A stretch of 64,000 nt of DNA from Frigoribacterium sp. PhB116 (GTDB lineage Bacteria; Actinomycetota; Actinomycetes; Actinomycetales; Microbacteriaceae), in assembly GCF_004364285.1 (NCBI RefSeq), contig NZ_SOBE01000002.1:434001-498000 (forward strand), written 5' to 3'. Positions 16,266-24,239 of the stretch are shown piece by piece (the first letter of the stretch is position 1; each line of letters begins with the position of its first letter). The notes under the pieces are model-generated. The model made no database searches, had not been told where the DNA came from, and saw only the letters and a list, made by a program, of their open reading frames with translations. A program made the position numbers and the translations under genes.

Positions 16266-17114
16266 ATGACGCGCACCTCTGATGCTGCCGGCACGACGAC
16301 CCCCAGGACCGGCCCCTTCCGCGGCGGCGGCCCGTCAGCTCGGGCGGACCGGCGGATCGGGCAGCGCGACCTCACCGAGTGGCGCAGCCCGGCGGGGCGG
16401 CGGCTCGCGTCGCAGCACCGCGAGATCGCCAAGCGCGTCGGCGCCCGCCGGGCGCTCGTCGGCACGCTCGCCGTGGGCGGGAGCGTCCTCGCCGCGGCGA
16501 CCGTGGGGGCCGCCTACATCTACGACGGAGTCACCGACCGCGACGGCATCGGCCGCCTCGACCGGCCGGCGCTGGAGAAGGCGAAGGCGCTGCGCTCGCC
16601 CGTCGTCAACGGCGCGGCCGCGACCATCGCCCACGTCTTCGGCCCGATCGCCATGCCGCTGCTCACCGTCAGCGCGGCGGTGGCCTTCGGCGTGCGCGAC
16701 CGGCGGGCCAACCCCGTGACGCTGATCGTGGCCGCGGGAGCCGGGTCGCTCGCCATGACGCTGATCGGCAAGAAGCTGATCGCCCGCAACCGGCCGCCGC
16801 AGCACGAGGCCATCCCGCCCTTCGAGAAGTCGCCGTCGTTCCCGTCGGGGCACACGCTCAACACGACGACGATCCTCGGCGTTCTCGCCTACCTCGTGGC
16901 CCTGCGGCAGGAGAAGAACGGTCCCCAGGTGGCCGTCATCGGCGGGGCGGCCGCCGCTGCGGTCACCGTCGGCCTCTCGCGGGTGCTGCTCGGAGCGCAC
17001 TGGTTCACCGACGTCGCCGTCGGCTGGGTGACCGGCACCGGCTGGCTCTCGCTGATCATCACGAGCCACCGGCTCTACCTCAGCGCCCAGGACGACGCGG
17101 AGATCGCCGAGTAG
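16266..17114 (+). CDS. PAP2-family membrane phosphatase
   Basis: A 282-residue type 2 phosphatidic acid phosphatase. The three catalytic motifs are present in order: KLIARNRPP (K-x6-RP), FPSGHT (PSGH) and SRVLLGAHWFTDV (SR-x5-H-x3-D). The N-terminal 55 residues are basic and polar; several hydrophobic helices follow. Enzymes of this family remove phosphate from undecaprenyl pyrophosphate or other lipid phosphates at the outer membrane face. The exact substrate is not predictable. Confidence 0.9.
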   Translation: MTRTSDAAGTTTPRTGPFRGGGPSARADRRIGQRDLTEWRSPAGRRLASQHREIAKRVGARRALVGTLAVGGSVLAAATVGAAYIYDGVTDRDGIGRLDRPALEKAKALRSPVVNGAAATIAHVFGPIAMPLLTVSAAVAFGVRDRRANPVTLIVAAGAGSLAMTLIGKKLIARNRPPQHEAIPPFEKSPSFPSGHTLNTTTILGVLAYLVALRQEKNGPQVAVIGGAAAAAVTVGLSRVLLGAHWFTDVAVGWVTGTGWLSLIITSHRLYLSAQDDAEIAE

Positions 17115-17137
17115 CCGAGCCGAGCCGAGCCGAGCCG
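17113..17137. repeat. Five-unit AGCCG tandem repeat at PAP2 stop codon
   Basis: AGCCG repeated five times, starting on the last bases of the TAG stop and followed by CCGGCCCGG. It lies between convergent genes (PAP2 and RidA). Confidence 0.85.
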
Positions 17138-17181
17138 AGCCCGGCCCGGCCTCGGCCCGCTGTGGGCGGGTCTCCCTCGTC

Positions 17182-17592
17182 TCAGTCGAGTATCGCGTAC
17201 GCCTCGAGCTCGACCAGGACGTCGGGCTCGAAGAGGAAGTCGACGCCGATCGCCGACACCGGGGGCAAGGGAGTCGGCAGGTCGAGCTCGTCGGCGACCA
17301 GCGCCATGCCGGCCGTGAAGTCGGCGAACATCTCGGGCGTCGAGCCGGTGAGGAAGAAGCGGAGCCGGACGACGTCCGAGAAATCGGCCCCGGCGGCGGC
17401 GAGCCCGCGGTGCGCGTTGCGGAGCACCTGGGCCACCTGCTGCGCGAGGTCGCCGGGGAACAGGCGGCGGCCCTCGCCGTCGCGCGCGATCTGGCCCGCG
17501 ACGTGCACGTGCCGGGAGCCGGTCGCGATCGAGACGTGGTCGTAGGGGACGGGTTGGAACATGCCCTCGGGGCTCAGGGTCTGGACGGTCAT
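17182..17592 (-). CDS. RidA/YjgF family protein
   Basis: A 136-residue RidA-like protein. The fold signature is seen in HVHVAGQIARD (strand with the active-site Gly), VAQVLRNAHRGLAAAGADFSDVVRLRFFL and the C-terminal VLVELEAYAILD. Family members hydrolyse reactive enamines/imines or have diverged to other roles. The conserved Arg that binds the carboxylate in true RidA is not obvious in the usual IRVEVE context, so deaminase activity is uncertain. It is divergent from an HxlR-type regulator that probably controls it. Confidence 0.88.
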   Translation of the reverse strand: MTVQTLSPEGMFQPVPYDHVSIATGSRHVHVAGQIARDGEGRRLFPGDLAQQVAQVLRNAHRGLAAAGADFSDVVRLRFFLTGSTPEMFADFTAGMALVADELDLPTPLPPVSAIGVDFLFEPDVLVELEAYAILD

Positions 17593-17705
17593 CTCAGGGC
17601 TTCCTCTCGTGGCACGACGCGAGGGGCGACGCCGTTCGTCGCGGGTCGTCGTGGTTCCCTCTGTCTACCTGGTGCACGAGAGGCACCTCAACGAGACTAG
17701 GTGGC

Positions 17706-18086
17706 ATGGACGACACCGCCTCCCCTGCCGGCCCCGAGCTGCTGCACGTCGACGCCCCGCACCGCGAGCTGCTCGACGAGCTGCTCGACAAGTGGTCGCT
17801 GCAGGTGCTCGACCAGCTCTGCGAGCGTCCGCTCCGCTTCAACGAGCTGCGCCGAGTCGTGCCCGCGGTCGGCCAGAAGTCGCTGACGGCCACGCTCCGT
17901 CGGCTCGAGCGCAACGGGATGGTCGAGCGCGTCGTGCTGCAGACCAGGCCGATCGCCGTGGAGTACCGCATCGCCCCGATCGGCGACTCGCTCAACGAGC
18001 TCGTCGACGCCCTGCTGACCTGGACGAGCCGGAACTTGCCCGAGGTCGAGCGCGCACGCGCCCGCTACGACGCCGAGGTCCTCTAG
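17706..18086 (+). CDS. HxlR family transcriptional regulator
   Basis: A 126-residue winged-helix regulator. The HxlR core is clear: KWSLQVLDQLCERPLRFNELRRVVPAVGQKSLTATLRRLERNGMVERVV, then the wing with VEYRIAPIGDSL. The redox-sensing N-terminal Cys of some HxlR proteins is absent; the only Cys is in QLCERP. It is divergent from the RidA-like gene across 113 bases. The stop codon's last base is the first base of nested palindrome copy d. Confidence 0.9.
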   Translation: MDDTASPAGPELLHVDAPHRELLDELLDKWSLQVLDQLCERPLRFNELRRVVPAVGQKSLTATLRRLERNGMVERVVLQTRPIAVEYRIAPIGDSLNELVDALLTWTSRNLPEVERARARYDAEVL

Positions 18087-18145
18087 CACCGCCGAGTGGA
18101 CGGAGCACCGCCCACCCCGGCGGTGTTCGGTTCACTCGACGGTGT
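18086..18145. repeat. 60-bp nested palindrome, copy d (X = GCACCGCC)
   Basis: Plan 8-11-8-6-8-11-8: X GCACCGCC, Y GAGTGGACGGA, X GCACCGCC, loop CACCCC, X' GGCGGTGT, Y' TCGGTTCACTC, X' GACGGTGT. It begins on the G of the HxlR stop codon and lies between convergent genes. Confidence 0.85.
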
Positions 18146-18187
18146 CCGAGTTGCCCGGACGCCCGGAGTCGTGGAGGTGCGGGTCGC

Positions 18188-18619
18188 CTAGAAGACAGCA
18201 GTCACGGCCAGGGCCAGCACCGCCACCAGGGCGATCGCCGCGACGACCCGCGACGTGCCCATGACGAGTCGGCGCCGGCGCCCGGGGACCCAGTCGTCGT
18301 CGTCCGCGTCGCGCAGCTCGGGCGGCAGCTCGGCCTCGCGAAGCCGGGCGGCGCGCTCCCGGCGCTGCCGCTCGGCGGCCTCGAGCTCCCGCTGCCGCAG
18401 CGCCTCGACCTCGCGGTCGTGCTCGAGGTAGAGCTCGAGCTCGCGGTGCCGCTCCTCCGACCAGGCGTCCAGGTCGGACGCAGGAGGCGCCTCCTGGGCG
18501 ACCGCGTCGGTCACCGGGCGTTCCCGCCCCGCCTCGCGCGCCTCCTCGGCCGGTCCCGTCGCGGGACCGCCCTCGGGCAGGTCGGCAGGCAGGTCGTCGG
18601 GGTGACCGTCGTGTCGCAT
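18188..18619 (-). CDS. C-terminally membrane-anchored coiled-coil protein
   Basis: A 143-residue protein. The N-terminal half is acidic and Pro/Ala-rich. Residues about 55-105 are an Arg/Glu-rich heptad-like helix (EALRQRELEAAERQRRERAA). After a basic stretch (GRRRRLVM) a single hydrophobic helix ends the protein (about 122-143). This suggests a cytoplasmic helical domain on a C-terminal anchor. No family recognised. It is separated from the HxlR gene by nested palindrome d. Confidence 0.7.
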   Translation of the reverse strand: MRHDGHPDDLPADLPEGGPATGPAEEAREAGRERPVTDAVAQEAPPASDLDAWSEERHRELELYLEHDREVEALRQRELEAAERQRRERAARLREAELPPELRDADDDDWVPGRRRRLVMGTSRVVAAIALVAVLALAVTAVF

Positions 18620-18835
18620 GGGGGTCCTTCGCGCCGGGGACGTGCGGGGAGCAGCGTGCACGGACAGCGTACGTCGCGGCTGCTCCACACGGGAGACACG
18701 CACCCGGCTGGGAACGGTCTCCGAGGTCCCGCGTCGGGAGCCGTGCATCCGGGGCGCCCGGGGGAGCAGTGTGGGCGGAGCACCACCCCCGCTCGACTCG
18801 TGTCGGCCCAGGCCGACGGACGGAAGGAGCCACTC

Positions 18836-19333
18836 GTGGCCGACAGCACCAGCACCACCCATCACGACGACGTCGCCAAGCTCGCGAAGCTGCTCGGCGA
18901 CTTCGACTTCGCGATGCTCACCACCATCGACGAGAAGGGGGCCCTCGTGGGGCACCCGATGACCCTGCAGGAGACGGAGTTCGACGGCGACCTCTGGTTC
19001 ATCGTCGGCCTCGGCTCGACGGCCGTCGCGCACCTCCAGCGCAAGGACACCGTCGGCGTCACCCTCAGCGCCCGCGACTCGTGGGTCTCGCTCGCCGGCA
19101 CCGCAGCCGTCGTCGACGACCACGCGAAGCTCGAGCAGCTGTGGAACAGCCGCGTCGAGGCGTGGTTCCCCGAGGGCCCGTCCGACCCGACCGTCGGACT
19201 CGTCAAGTTCTCCGCCGACAGCGCCGAGTACTGGGACAGCCCCGGCGGCAAGGTCGCCTCGGCCCTCTCGTTCGTCAAGTCGAAGGTGACCGGCGACGCG
19301 CTGGACGCCGACAACCAGAAGATCGAGCTCTAG
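18836..19333 (+). CDS. Pyridoxamine 5'-phosphate oxidase-like general stress protein
   Basis: A 165-residue split-barrel flavin-binding protein of the general stress protein 26-like group. Typical segments are FAMLTTIDEKGALVGHPMT, GDLWFIVGLGSTAVAHL and VSLAGTAAVVDDHAKLEQLW. The start is GTG at 18836 with AAGGAG 6 bases upstream. Family members bind FMN or F420 and are induced by stress; the enzymatic activity is usually unknown. A strong terminator follows 20 bases after the stop. Confidence 0.88.
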   Translation: MADSTSTTHHDDVAKLAKLLGDFDFAMLTTIDEKGALVGHPMTLQETEFDGDLWFIVGLGSTAVAHLQRKDTVGVTLSARDSWVSLAGTAAVVDDHAKLEQLWNSRVEAWFPEGPSDPTVGLVKFSADSAEYWDSPGGKVASALSFVKSKVTGDALDADNQKIEL

Positions 19334-19353
19334 GCGCACCCCTCGCTCGTGCA

Positions 19354-19383
19354 GGGCCCCGGGTCGTCGCCGACCCGGGGCCC
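19354..19383 (+). terminator. Terminator hairpin
   Basis: Perfect 13-bp stem GGGCCCCGGGTCG - TCGC - CGACCCGGGGCCC after the stress protein gene. No T-run. Confidence 0.8.
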
Positions 19384-19442
19384 CCGTGCGTGGTTGACTG
19401 CCGAGGTGCCGCGCCCGTCGGCACGGGACCGGGGAGGCGCAC

Positions 19443-19952
19443 GTGACCGCACCGCCGCCGGCCGACCCCGGGGACGCCGACCTGCGAGTCGAGGAGGCGA
19501 CGGCCCGGCCGGTGCACCTGCGCTGGCGGTCGCTCGGCACGGTCGTCGTCGGGGGGACCCTCGGCACCGGGGCCCGGGAGGCGCTGGCCCTGACCTTCCC
19601 TGCGGCGCCCGGCACGCTGCCCGTCACCATCGCCGTGATCAACGTCGTGGGCTCGTTCGCGCTCGGCCTGCTGCTCGAGTCGCTGCTGCGTCGCGGGCCC
19701 GACCGCGGACGCCGCCGGGACCTCCGCCTGTTCGTCGGCACGGGGGTGCTCGGCGGCTTCACGACGTACAGCGCGCTGGCCGTCGACACGGGGCTGCTGC
19801 TCGACGGGCACGCCGGCGTCGCCCTCGCGTACGCGCTCGGGTCGGTCGTCGCCGGGGCGCTCGCCGCGGCCGGCGGCATCGCGCTCGGAGCCGCGCTCGC
19901 CCGCGGTCGCGCCAGCTCCCGCGCGCGCCCGGACCGGCGGCACGACTCGTGA
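19443..19952 (+). CDS. crcB: CrcB/Fluc fluoride exporter subunit 1
   Basis: A 169-residue Fluc-type fluoride channel subunit with four hydrophobic helices. Diagnostic segments are GTLGTGARE near the start, INVVGSFALGLL (the pore Asn) and GVLGGFTTYSALAVDT (the central Na+-site and phenylalanine-box region). The N-terminal 25 and C-terminal 20 residues are polar extensions. The start is GTG at 19443 with GGGAGG upstream. It overlaps a second crcB gene, so the channel is likely a heterodimer in dual orientation. Confidence 0.93.
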   Translation: MTAPPPADPGDADLRVEEATARPVHLRWRSLGTVVVGGTLGTGAREALALTFPAAPGTLPVTIAVINVVGSFALGLLLESLLRRGPDRGRRRDLRLFVGTGVLGGFTTYSALAVDTGLLLDGHAGVALAYALGSVVAGALAAAGGIALGAALARGRASSRARPDRRHDS

Positions 19953-20326
19953 TCGCCCCCTGGCTGTTCGTGGCCGTGGCACTCGCCGGCGGCCTCGGCG
20001 CCGCGCTGCGGCTCGTCGTCGACGGGGTCGTCCGCGCGGCCGTGTCGACTCGCCTGCCGCTCGCCACGGCGGTGATCAACGTGGGGGGCTCGTTCGTGCT
20101 CGGCCTGCTCACCGGTCTCGCCGCCTCCTCGGCTCTCGCACCCGGGTGGCTGCTCGTGCTCGGGGGCGGCCTGATGGGCGGCTACACGACCTTCAGCACG
20201 GCCAGCGTCGAGACCGTTCGGCTGCTCGCCGAGCGCCGCTGGGGGCCGGGTGTCGTGTACGGGCTCGGCGTGCTCGTGCTGGCCGTCGCGGCCTGCGTGC
20301 TCGGCGTCCTGCTCGGCTCGGCCTGA
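19949..20326 (+). CDS. crcB: CrcB/Fluc fluoride exporter subunit 2
   Basis: A 125-residue Fluc subunit starting with GTG at 19949 inside the stop of the first copy (GTGA overlap). Four hydrophobic helices, with GLGAALRLVVD, INVGGSFVLGLL and GGLMGGYTTFSTASVET, match the family. Paired crcB genes encode the two halves of an antiparallel dimer that exports fluoride and so protects enzymes such as enolase. No fluoride riboswitch was recognised upstream. arsC follows 53 bases later. Confidence 0.93.
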   Translation: MIAPWLFVAVALAGGLGAALRLVVDGVVRAAVSTRLPLATAVINVGGSFVLGLLTGLAASSALAPGWLLVLGGGLMGGYTTFSTASVETVRLLAERRWGPGVVYGLGVLVLAVAACVLGVLLGSA

Positions 20327-20379
20327 GCGCCGAGACACGCCCTCAGCTTCGGGACCGACGCCTCCGGCAGGATGACCAC

Positions 20380-20781
20380 ATGAGCCCGAAGCCCGTCGTC
20401 CTGTTCGTCTGCGTCCACAACGCGGGGAGGTCGCAGATGGCCGCCGGCTTCATGCGGTCGCTCTCGGACGGCGCCGTCGAGGTGCGGTCGGGCGGCAGCG
20501 AGCCCGGCGAGAGCATCAACCCGGTCGCCGTGCAGGCGATGGCCGAGGTCGGCATCGACATCTCGACGGCGGTGCCGCAGCTGATGACGACCGAGCAGGT
20601 CCACGCCTCCGACGCCGTCGTGACGATGGGCTGCGGCGACGTCTGCCCGATCTTCCCCGGCAAGCGCTACGAGGACTGGGAGCTCGCCGACCCGGCCGGC
20701 CAGGGCATCGACGCCGTCCGGCCGATCCGCGACGACATCCGCGGCCGCGTCGAGCGGCTGCTCGCCGAGCTGCGGAGCTGA
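20380..20781 (+). CDS. arsC: Arsenate reductase, low-molecular-weight phosphatase type
   Basis: A 133-residue ArsC of the LMW-tyrosine-phosphatase fold. The P-loop VCVHNAGRSQMA carries the first catalytic Cys and MGCGDVCPIFPGKRYEDWELADPAG carries the two further redox Cys and the catalytic Asp. It reduces arsenate to arsenite with thioredoxin or mycothiol. No arsenite pump or ArsR gene is adjacent. It follows the two crcB genes and may belong to the same toxic-anion defence transcript (inference from spacing). Confidence 0.92.
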   Translation: MSPKPVVLFVCVHNAGRSQMAAGFMRSLSDGAVEVRSGGSEPGESINPVAVQAMAEVGIDISTAVPQLMTTEQVHASDAVVTMGCGDVCPIFPGKRYEDWELADPAGQGIDAVRPIRDDIRGRVERLLAELRS

Positions 20782-20809
20782 CTCCCGCCCTGACGACGTC
20801 GAGAGCGGG

Positions 20810-21211
20810 TCAGCTGAAGCGCTGGAGGAGCTCCTGGATGAACGGGCCGACGTCACGTGCCTGGTCGACGCCCGCCAGCGCGGTCGCGAGCAGGGGCCAG
20901 AGCGACACGAGCAGCGTCGAGATCACGGCGGCGACGCCGAGCACCCACGCGAGCGCCCCGTTGCGGACCACGAGGACCAGCGCCAGCAGCACGACAGCGA
21001 GCAGGTAGCCGACCACGGCGGCCGCGGCGATGGAGCCGACCGGCACGTCGAGCGCCCCCGCGGTGCCGCCGTCGGCGGCCCCGATGAGACCGAGGACGGG
21101 CACGAAGACGCCCACCACGACCAGGAAGCAGAGCACCGCGGAGGTGACGAGCGCTGCCCAGACGGCACGGGGCCGAGCCCGTCGGGTGGACATGGTGGTG
21201 CGTCCGAACAT
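20810..21211 (-). CDS. Membrane protein of unknown function
   Basis: A 133-residue protein with three hydrophobic helices (about 20-48, 58-80, 88-112) and a polar C-terminus containing a short amphipathic segment. ATG at 21211 is preceded by GAGG; an internal ATG 18 bases later is an alternative. It is the last gene on the minus strand behind the Asp23/LEA-like gene (44 bases) and may be co-transcribed with it. Convergent with arsC. No family recognised. Confidence 0.75.
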   Translation of the reverse strand: MFGRTTMSTRRARPRAVWAALVTSAVLCFLVVVGVFVPVLGLIGAADGGTAGALDVPVGSIAAAAVVGYLLAVVLLALVLVVRNGALAWVLGVAAVISTLLVSLWPLLATALAGVDQARDVGPFIQELLQRFS

Positions 21212-21255
21212 CGTCGTCGCCTCTCGCGGTCAGCTGGTGGTCGAGGTGGTGCGGG

Positions 21256-22314
21256 TCAGCGGGCGGAGGTGCCCTGGTCGTCCGTGTCGCCGTCGCGTCG
21301 AGCGTCGTCCGCCGTGTCGACGACGACGGTGGTGTCGCCGTCCTCGACGGTGACCGTCACGGTCGTGCCGTCGGGCACGTCGGTGACGACGTCGTCCGAG
21401 GTCGACGAGGAGGCGCGGGTCGACGAGGAGGCGTCGCTCGCGGTCTCGGCACGGTCGCGATCCTGCTCGTCGCCGGCCCGGTCGGAGGCGTCCGACAGCG
21501 AGTCGAGCGCGTCGGCGGCGCGGGTGCGGGCGGCGTCCAGCAGGTCGCCGGCGGCGTCCTTCGCGTCGGAGGCTGCGCCTCCTGCGCTCGCTGCGGCGTC
21601 GTCGCCGCGACGGCTCGCCTCGTCGCGGAGGTCGCGGGCCTGGTCGCCGAGCTCGTCGGCCTTGCGGCTCGCCTGCTGACCGAGCTCGTCGGCCTTGTCG
21701 GACGCGGCCTCGCGGACCTCGTCGGCCTTGTCGGCGACCTGCGCGGCCTTCTCCTGGATCGTGTCGGAGGCCTTGTCGGCCCCCTCCTTCAGGGCGTCGC
21801 CCACCTGACCAGCACGGTCGGCGACGGTGTCGCGGACCTCTCCGGCCTTGGCCTTCGCCGAGTCGCGGGCGTCGGCGAGGGCGGCCTTGCGCTTCTCGGC
21901 GGCCGCCTGGCGACGCGCCTCGTCGGCCTCGTCGAACGGGCCGTGCACGTCGGTGACGGCCACGTCGACCGTGACGGCCTCGTCGCCGACCTGTCCGACG
22001 GCGTGCTGCACCGCGGTGCGGACGTGGTCGGCGACGTCGGTCACCTTCGCGGGGTACTCGGCCACGACCGACACCTCGACCAGCAGGCCGGCGTCGGTGG
22101 TGCTCGTGCGGATGCCGGGGGTGGAGGTGGCGCCGACGGCGGTGCGGAGGGCGCCGGCGACGCGGGCGGCCGTGGTGCCCAGCTTGTGCACGCCGGTGGT
22201 GCCGAGGGCGGTCACGGCGATCATGCGGTGCAGGGCCTGCTCGGGCGTCTCCGCCTCGGCGGGGCCTGCGTCGTCGAGGTCGATGGGGGTCACGTGGTGC
22301 GCGGAGTCGGTCAC
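21256..22314 (-). CDS. Asp23/Gls24 domain fused to LEA-like helical repeats
   Basis: A 352-residue protein in three parts. Residues about 25-125 resemble an Asp23/Gls24 envelope-stress domain (VEVSVVAEYPAKVTDVADHV). Residues 128-270 are a long Ala/Lys/Asp/Glu-rich helix of 11-residue-like repeats such as DKADEVREAASDKADELG, similar to LEA/YtxH desiccation-type proteins. The tail (270-352) is acidic, Ser/Thr/Asp-rich and probably disordered. Low-complexity GC-rich coding is evident. It is last in the Asp23 cluster, after a hairpin. A role in envelope or desiccation stress is inferred from domains only. Confidence 0.8.
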   Translation of the reverse strand: MTDSAHHVTPIDLDDAGPAEAETPEQALHRMIAVTALGTTGVHKLGTTAARVAGALRTAVGATSTPGIRTSTTDAGLLVEVSVVAEYPAKVTDVADHVRTAVQHAVGQVGDEAVTVDVAVTDVHGPFDEADEARRQAAAEKRKAALADARDSAKAKAGEVRDTVADRAGQVGDALKEGADKASDTIQEKAAQVADKADEVREAASDKADELGQQASRKADELGDQARDLRDEASRRGDDAAASAGGAASDAKDAAGDLLDAARTRAADALDSLSDASDRAGDEQDRDRAETASDASSSTRASSSTSDDVVTDVPDGTTVTVTVEDGDTTVVVDTADDARRDGDTDDQGTSAR

Positions 22315-22458
22315 GAGGGGCCGTCCTTCCTGGAGGGTGCGGACCGGGGGGTCCGGAGTCTGGGGGGAGCGCCGGTGGCTGCTCCCGGGCGTCGAGGTCG
22401 ACGTGGTGGCCGAGGAAGGCCTGGCGGTCGAGTCGACGCGGGCGTCCCGGGCGGGACG

Positions 22459-22498
22459 CGGACGGCCCCCGCCCTCGTGCGAGAGCGAGGGCCGTCCG
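22459..22498 (-). terminator. Hairpin between AmaP-like and Asp23/LEA genes
   Basis: CGGACGGCCC ... CTCG paired with CGAGGGCCGTCCG with a small bulge, 23 bases after the AmaP-like stop on the minus strand. It probably ends or dampens the upstream operon. Confidence 0.65.
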
Positions 22499-22520
22499 GG
22501 GTGGTGCGGGTGGAGCGGCG

Positions 22521-23126
22521 TCAGTCGAGGCGCGTGGCCGACGACATCTGCGTGCGGAGGCCGCCGTTGATCTGCACGACCACCGGGGTGACCCTGCCGA
22601 GCAGCTCGTCCCAGCGGACGACGGCCTCGTCGACGGCGCGACGGAGGTCGACTGGCGAGGCGCCGCGGCGGGCGTCCACGGTCACGCGGAGGACGTTCTC
22701 GCCCTTGACGCGGAACGCGACGACGTCGGCGGCGAGGACGCCCGGCGTGTTCGACAGGGCCTCCTCGAGCACGTTCGCGGCGACCTTCGCGTCGACGACC
22801 ACGTGGCCGCCGGTCGGCGAGTGGCTGCCGTCCGACTCGGAGAGGTCGAGCAGCGTGCTCGTGCGGCCGCCGCCCTGACGGACGATGAACGCGACGAGCA
22901 GGACGATCAGCACGGCGCAGACCGCGGCCGTGACCCAGAGGATCCAGACCTGGCCGCCCGAGAGGGCGTCGGTCACCGGGCCGGTCGCGTCGGACGCGCC
23001 GTCCGAGACCGTCTGCTGGACGTCGGGCCAGAGTGCGCCCACCGCGACGGCAGCGCCGGCGAGGAGGAGCACGAGGCCCACGAGGAACACGACGAAGCGG
23101 TTGAGCCCGCGGTTGGTGTCGTTCAT
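22521..23126 (-). CDS. AmaP-like alkaline-shock membrane anchor protein
   Basis: A 201-residue protein with two N-terminal hydrophobic helices (about 9-30 and 60-83) and a soluble C-terminal domain of about 110 residues. The C-terminal part (TGGHVVVDAKVAANVLEEALSN...VDLRRAVDEAVVRW) matches the AmaP type, which anchors Asp23 to the membrane in Gram-positive bacteria. Its ATG overlaps the stop of the DUF6286 gene (ATGA), so it is translationally coupled. Fifth gene of the Asp23 operon. Confidence 0.82.
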   Translation of the reverse strand: MNDTNRGLNRFVVFLVGLVLLLAGAAVAVGALWPDVQQTVSDGASDATGPVTDALSGGQVWILWVTAAVCAVLIVLLVAFIVRQGGGRTSTLLDLSESDGSHSPTGGHVVVDAKVAANVLEEALSNTPGVLAADVVAFRVKGENVLRVTVDARRGASPVDLRRAVDEAVVRWDELLGRVTPVVVQINGGLRTQMSSATRLD

Positions 23127-23704
23127 CGACCGACCTTGCCCTTCTTCTTGGACAGCTTCACCCGAGGGCGGAGCGCCGGGGTGTAGTCGTAGCCGGAGAT
23201 CTCGTCGCGGACCGCCTCCTCGATGCTGCGGAGGTCGGCGGTGCGTCCCGTGACGGGGTCGATCTCGACCAGCGCGACCTTCTTGCCGACGCTGACGCTC
23301 ACCCGGTCGGGGTGGACGTCGCCGGCGAAGCTGGCGGTGCGGGCGAGAGAGCGAGCGATCACCCGGTCGTCGACGACTGCTGCGGTGCGGTCGGCACCGG
23401 CGGCACGGCGTCCGCGGCGCCCGGGGGCGAGCGACACGACGATCAGCACGAGGCCGACGATCGCGACGACGACGCCGATCGCCGTGAGCGCGCCGACGGG
23501 GGCGCCGGCTGCTCCGAGGACGGCCGAGGCGGCGTCGGCGGGAGCGACCAGGAGGGGTGCGGTGCCGACGGCGGCCAGGACGGACTCGGTGCCGATCCAG
23601 GCGAACACCAGGATGAGCAGCACGGCCAGGGTCACGGCGATGCCGGACCTCGACGAGTGCGTCTCCCGGCGGAGGATGCGGCGGTAGGTGGTGCTGGTGC
23701 TCAT
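23123..23704 (-). CDS. DUF6286-type membrane protein of the Asp23 operon
   Basis: A 193-residue protein: basic N-terminus, two hydrophobic helices (about 22-47 and 72-93), then a soluble domain (about 105-180) with VSVSVGKKVALVEIDPVTGRTADLRSIEEAV, and a Lys-rich C-terminus KLSKKKGK. It resembles the DUF6286 proteins that accompany Asp23 genes in actinobacteria. Both ends overlap neighbours by ATGA, so it is tightly coupled with the preceding Asp23-like gene and the following AmaP-like gene. Function unknown. Confidence 0.78.
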   Translation of the reverse strand: MSTSTTYRRILRRETHSSRSGIAVTLAVLLILVFAWIGTESVLAAVGTAPLLVAPADAASAVLGAAGAPVGALTAIGVVVAIVGLVLIVVSLAPGRRGRRAAGADRTAAVVDDRVIARSLARTASFAGDVHPDRVSVSVGKKVALVEIDPVTGRTADLRSIEEAVRDEISGYDYTPALRPRVKLSKKKGKVGR

Positions 23705-24054
23705 GAGACCCGCCTCCTCTGGCTGAGCTCGGCGCCGGTGATCTGCAGGTCGACGCGTTCGACTTCGGTGCCGGTGAGCTTTAGGACTCGCTCCCGGATG
23801 GTGGACTGAGCCGACGTGAGCCGGTCCAGCAGGGTGCCCGACGCGCGGTTCGGCAGGCCGAGCGGCGTGATGCGCACGGGCGCCTTGGCGACGAGGGTGA
23901 GCCCGCCGTCACGGTCGGTCAGCTCCACGGACACGTCGGACGCCTTCGCGTCCAGTGCCTCCGCGGTGACGGCCGACACCACACGGCGCACGGCGCGCGA
24001 CGTGATCACGGTGCGGCCGTGGGAGGCCTGGTCGGCCGTCACCGCCGCGGTCAC
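23701..24054 (-). CDS. Short Asp23/Gls24-like protein
   Basis: A 117-residue protein starting GTG at 24054 inside the stop of the small membrane protein gene (GTGA). Residues 12-65 (TVITSRAVRRVVSAV...SVELTDRDGGLTLVAKAP) have the strand-helix pattern of Asp23-like proteins; the C-terminal half contains a helix and a closing strand. It is shorter than the classic Asp23 protein at 24239. It probably interacts with the other Asp23 and AmaP-like products at the membrane (inference). Confidence 0.72.
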   Translation of the reverse strand: MTAAVTADQASHGRTVITSRAVRRVVSAVTAEALDAKASDVSVELTDRDGGLTLVAKAPVRITPLGLPNRASGTLLDRLTSAQSTIRERVLKLTGTEVERVDLQITGAELSQRRRVS

Positions 24055-24239
24055 GAGGACCGCCGCCCGCGGAGGGCGTCCGCGACACCGCGGACGTCCA
24101 GCTTGCCCTCGGTGAAGCGGCCGACGAAGTAGCCGATCACGATCGCGAGGGCGACCAGGAGGAGGCCTCCGAAGCCGAACTGCAGGGCCGCCAGCGCGAG
24201 GACCGCGCCGACGAGCATGCCTCTGTTCGTCGCAGTCAT
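24051..24239 (-). CDS. Small membrane protein of the Asp23 operon (DUF2273-like)
   Basis: A 62-residue protein with one long or two closely spaced hydrophobic helices (about 8-40), then the basic/acidic tail EGKLDVRGVADALRGRR. Size and position match the DUF2273-type proteins found beside asp23/amaP genes. The ATG overlaps the TAA stop of the upstream Asp23 gene (TAATG). Confidence 0.8.
   Translation of the reverse strand: MTATNRGMLVGAVLALAALQFGFGGLLLVALAIVIGYFVGRFTEGKLDVRGVADALRGRRSS

Noticed and set aside
19334-19442. Possible fluoride riboswitch before crcB
   Set aside because: The short gap is taken up by a terminator hairpin and a small GTGCCG/CGGCAC stem; the conserved fluoride-aptamer core is absent.
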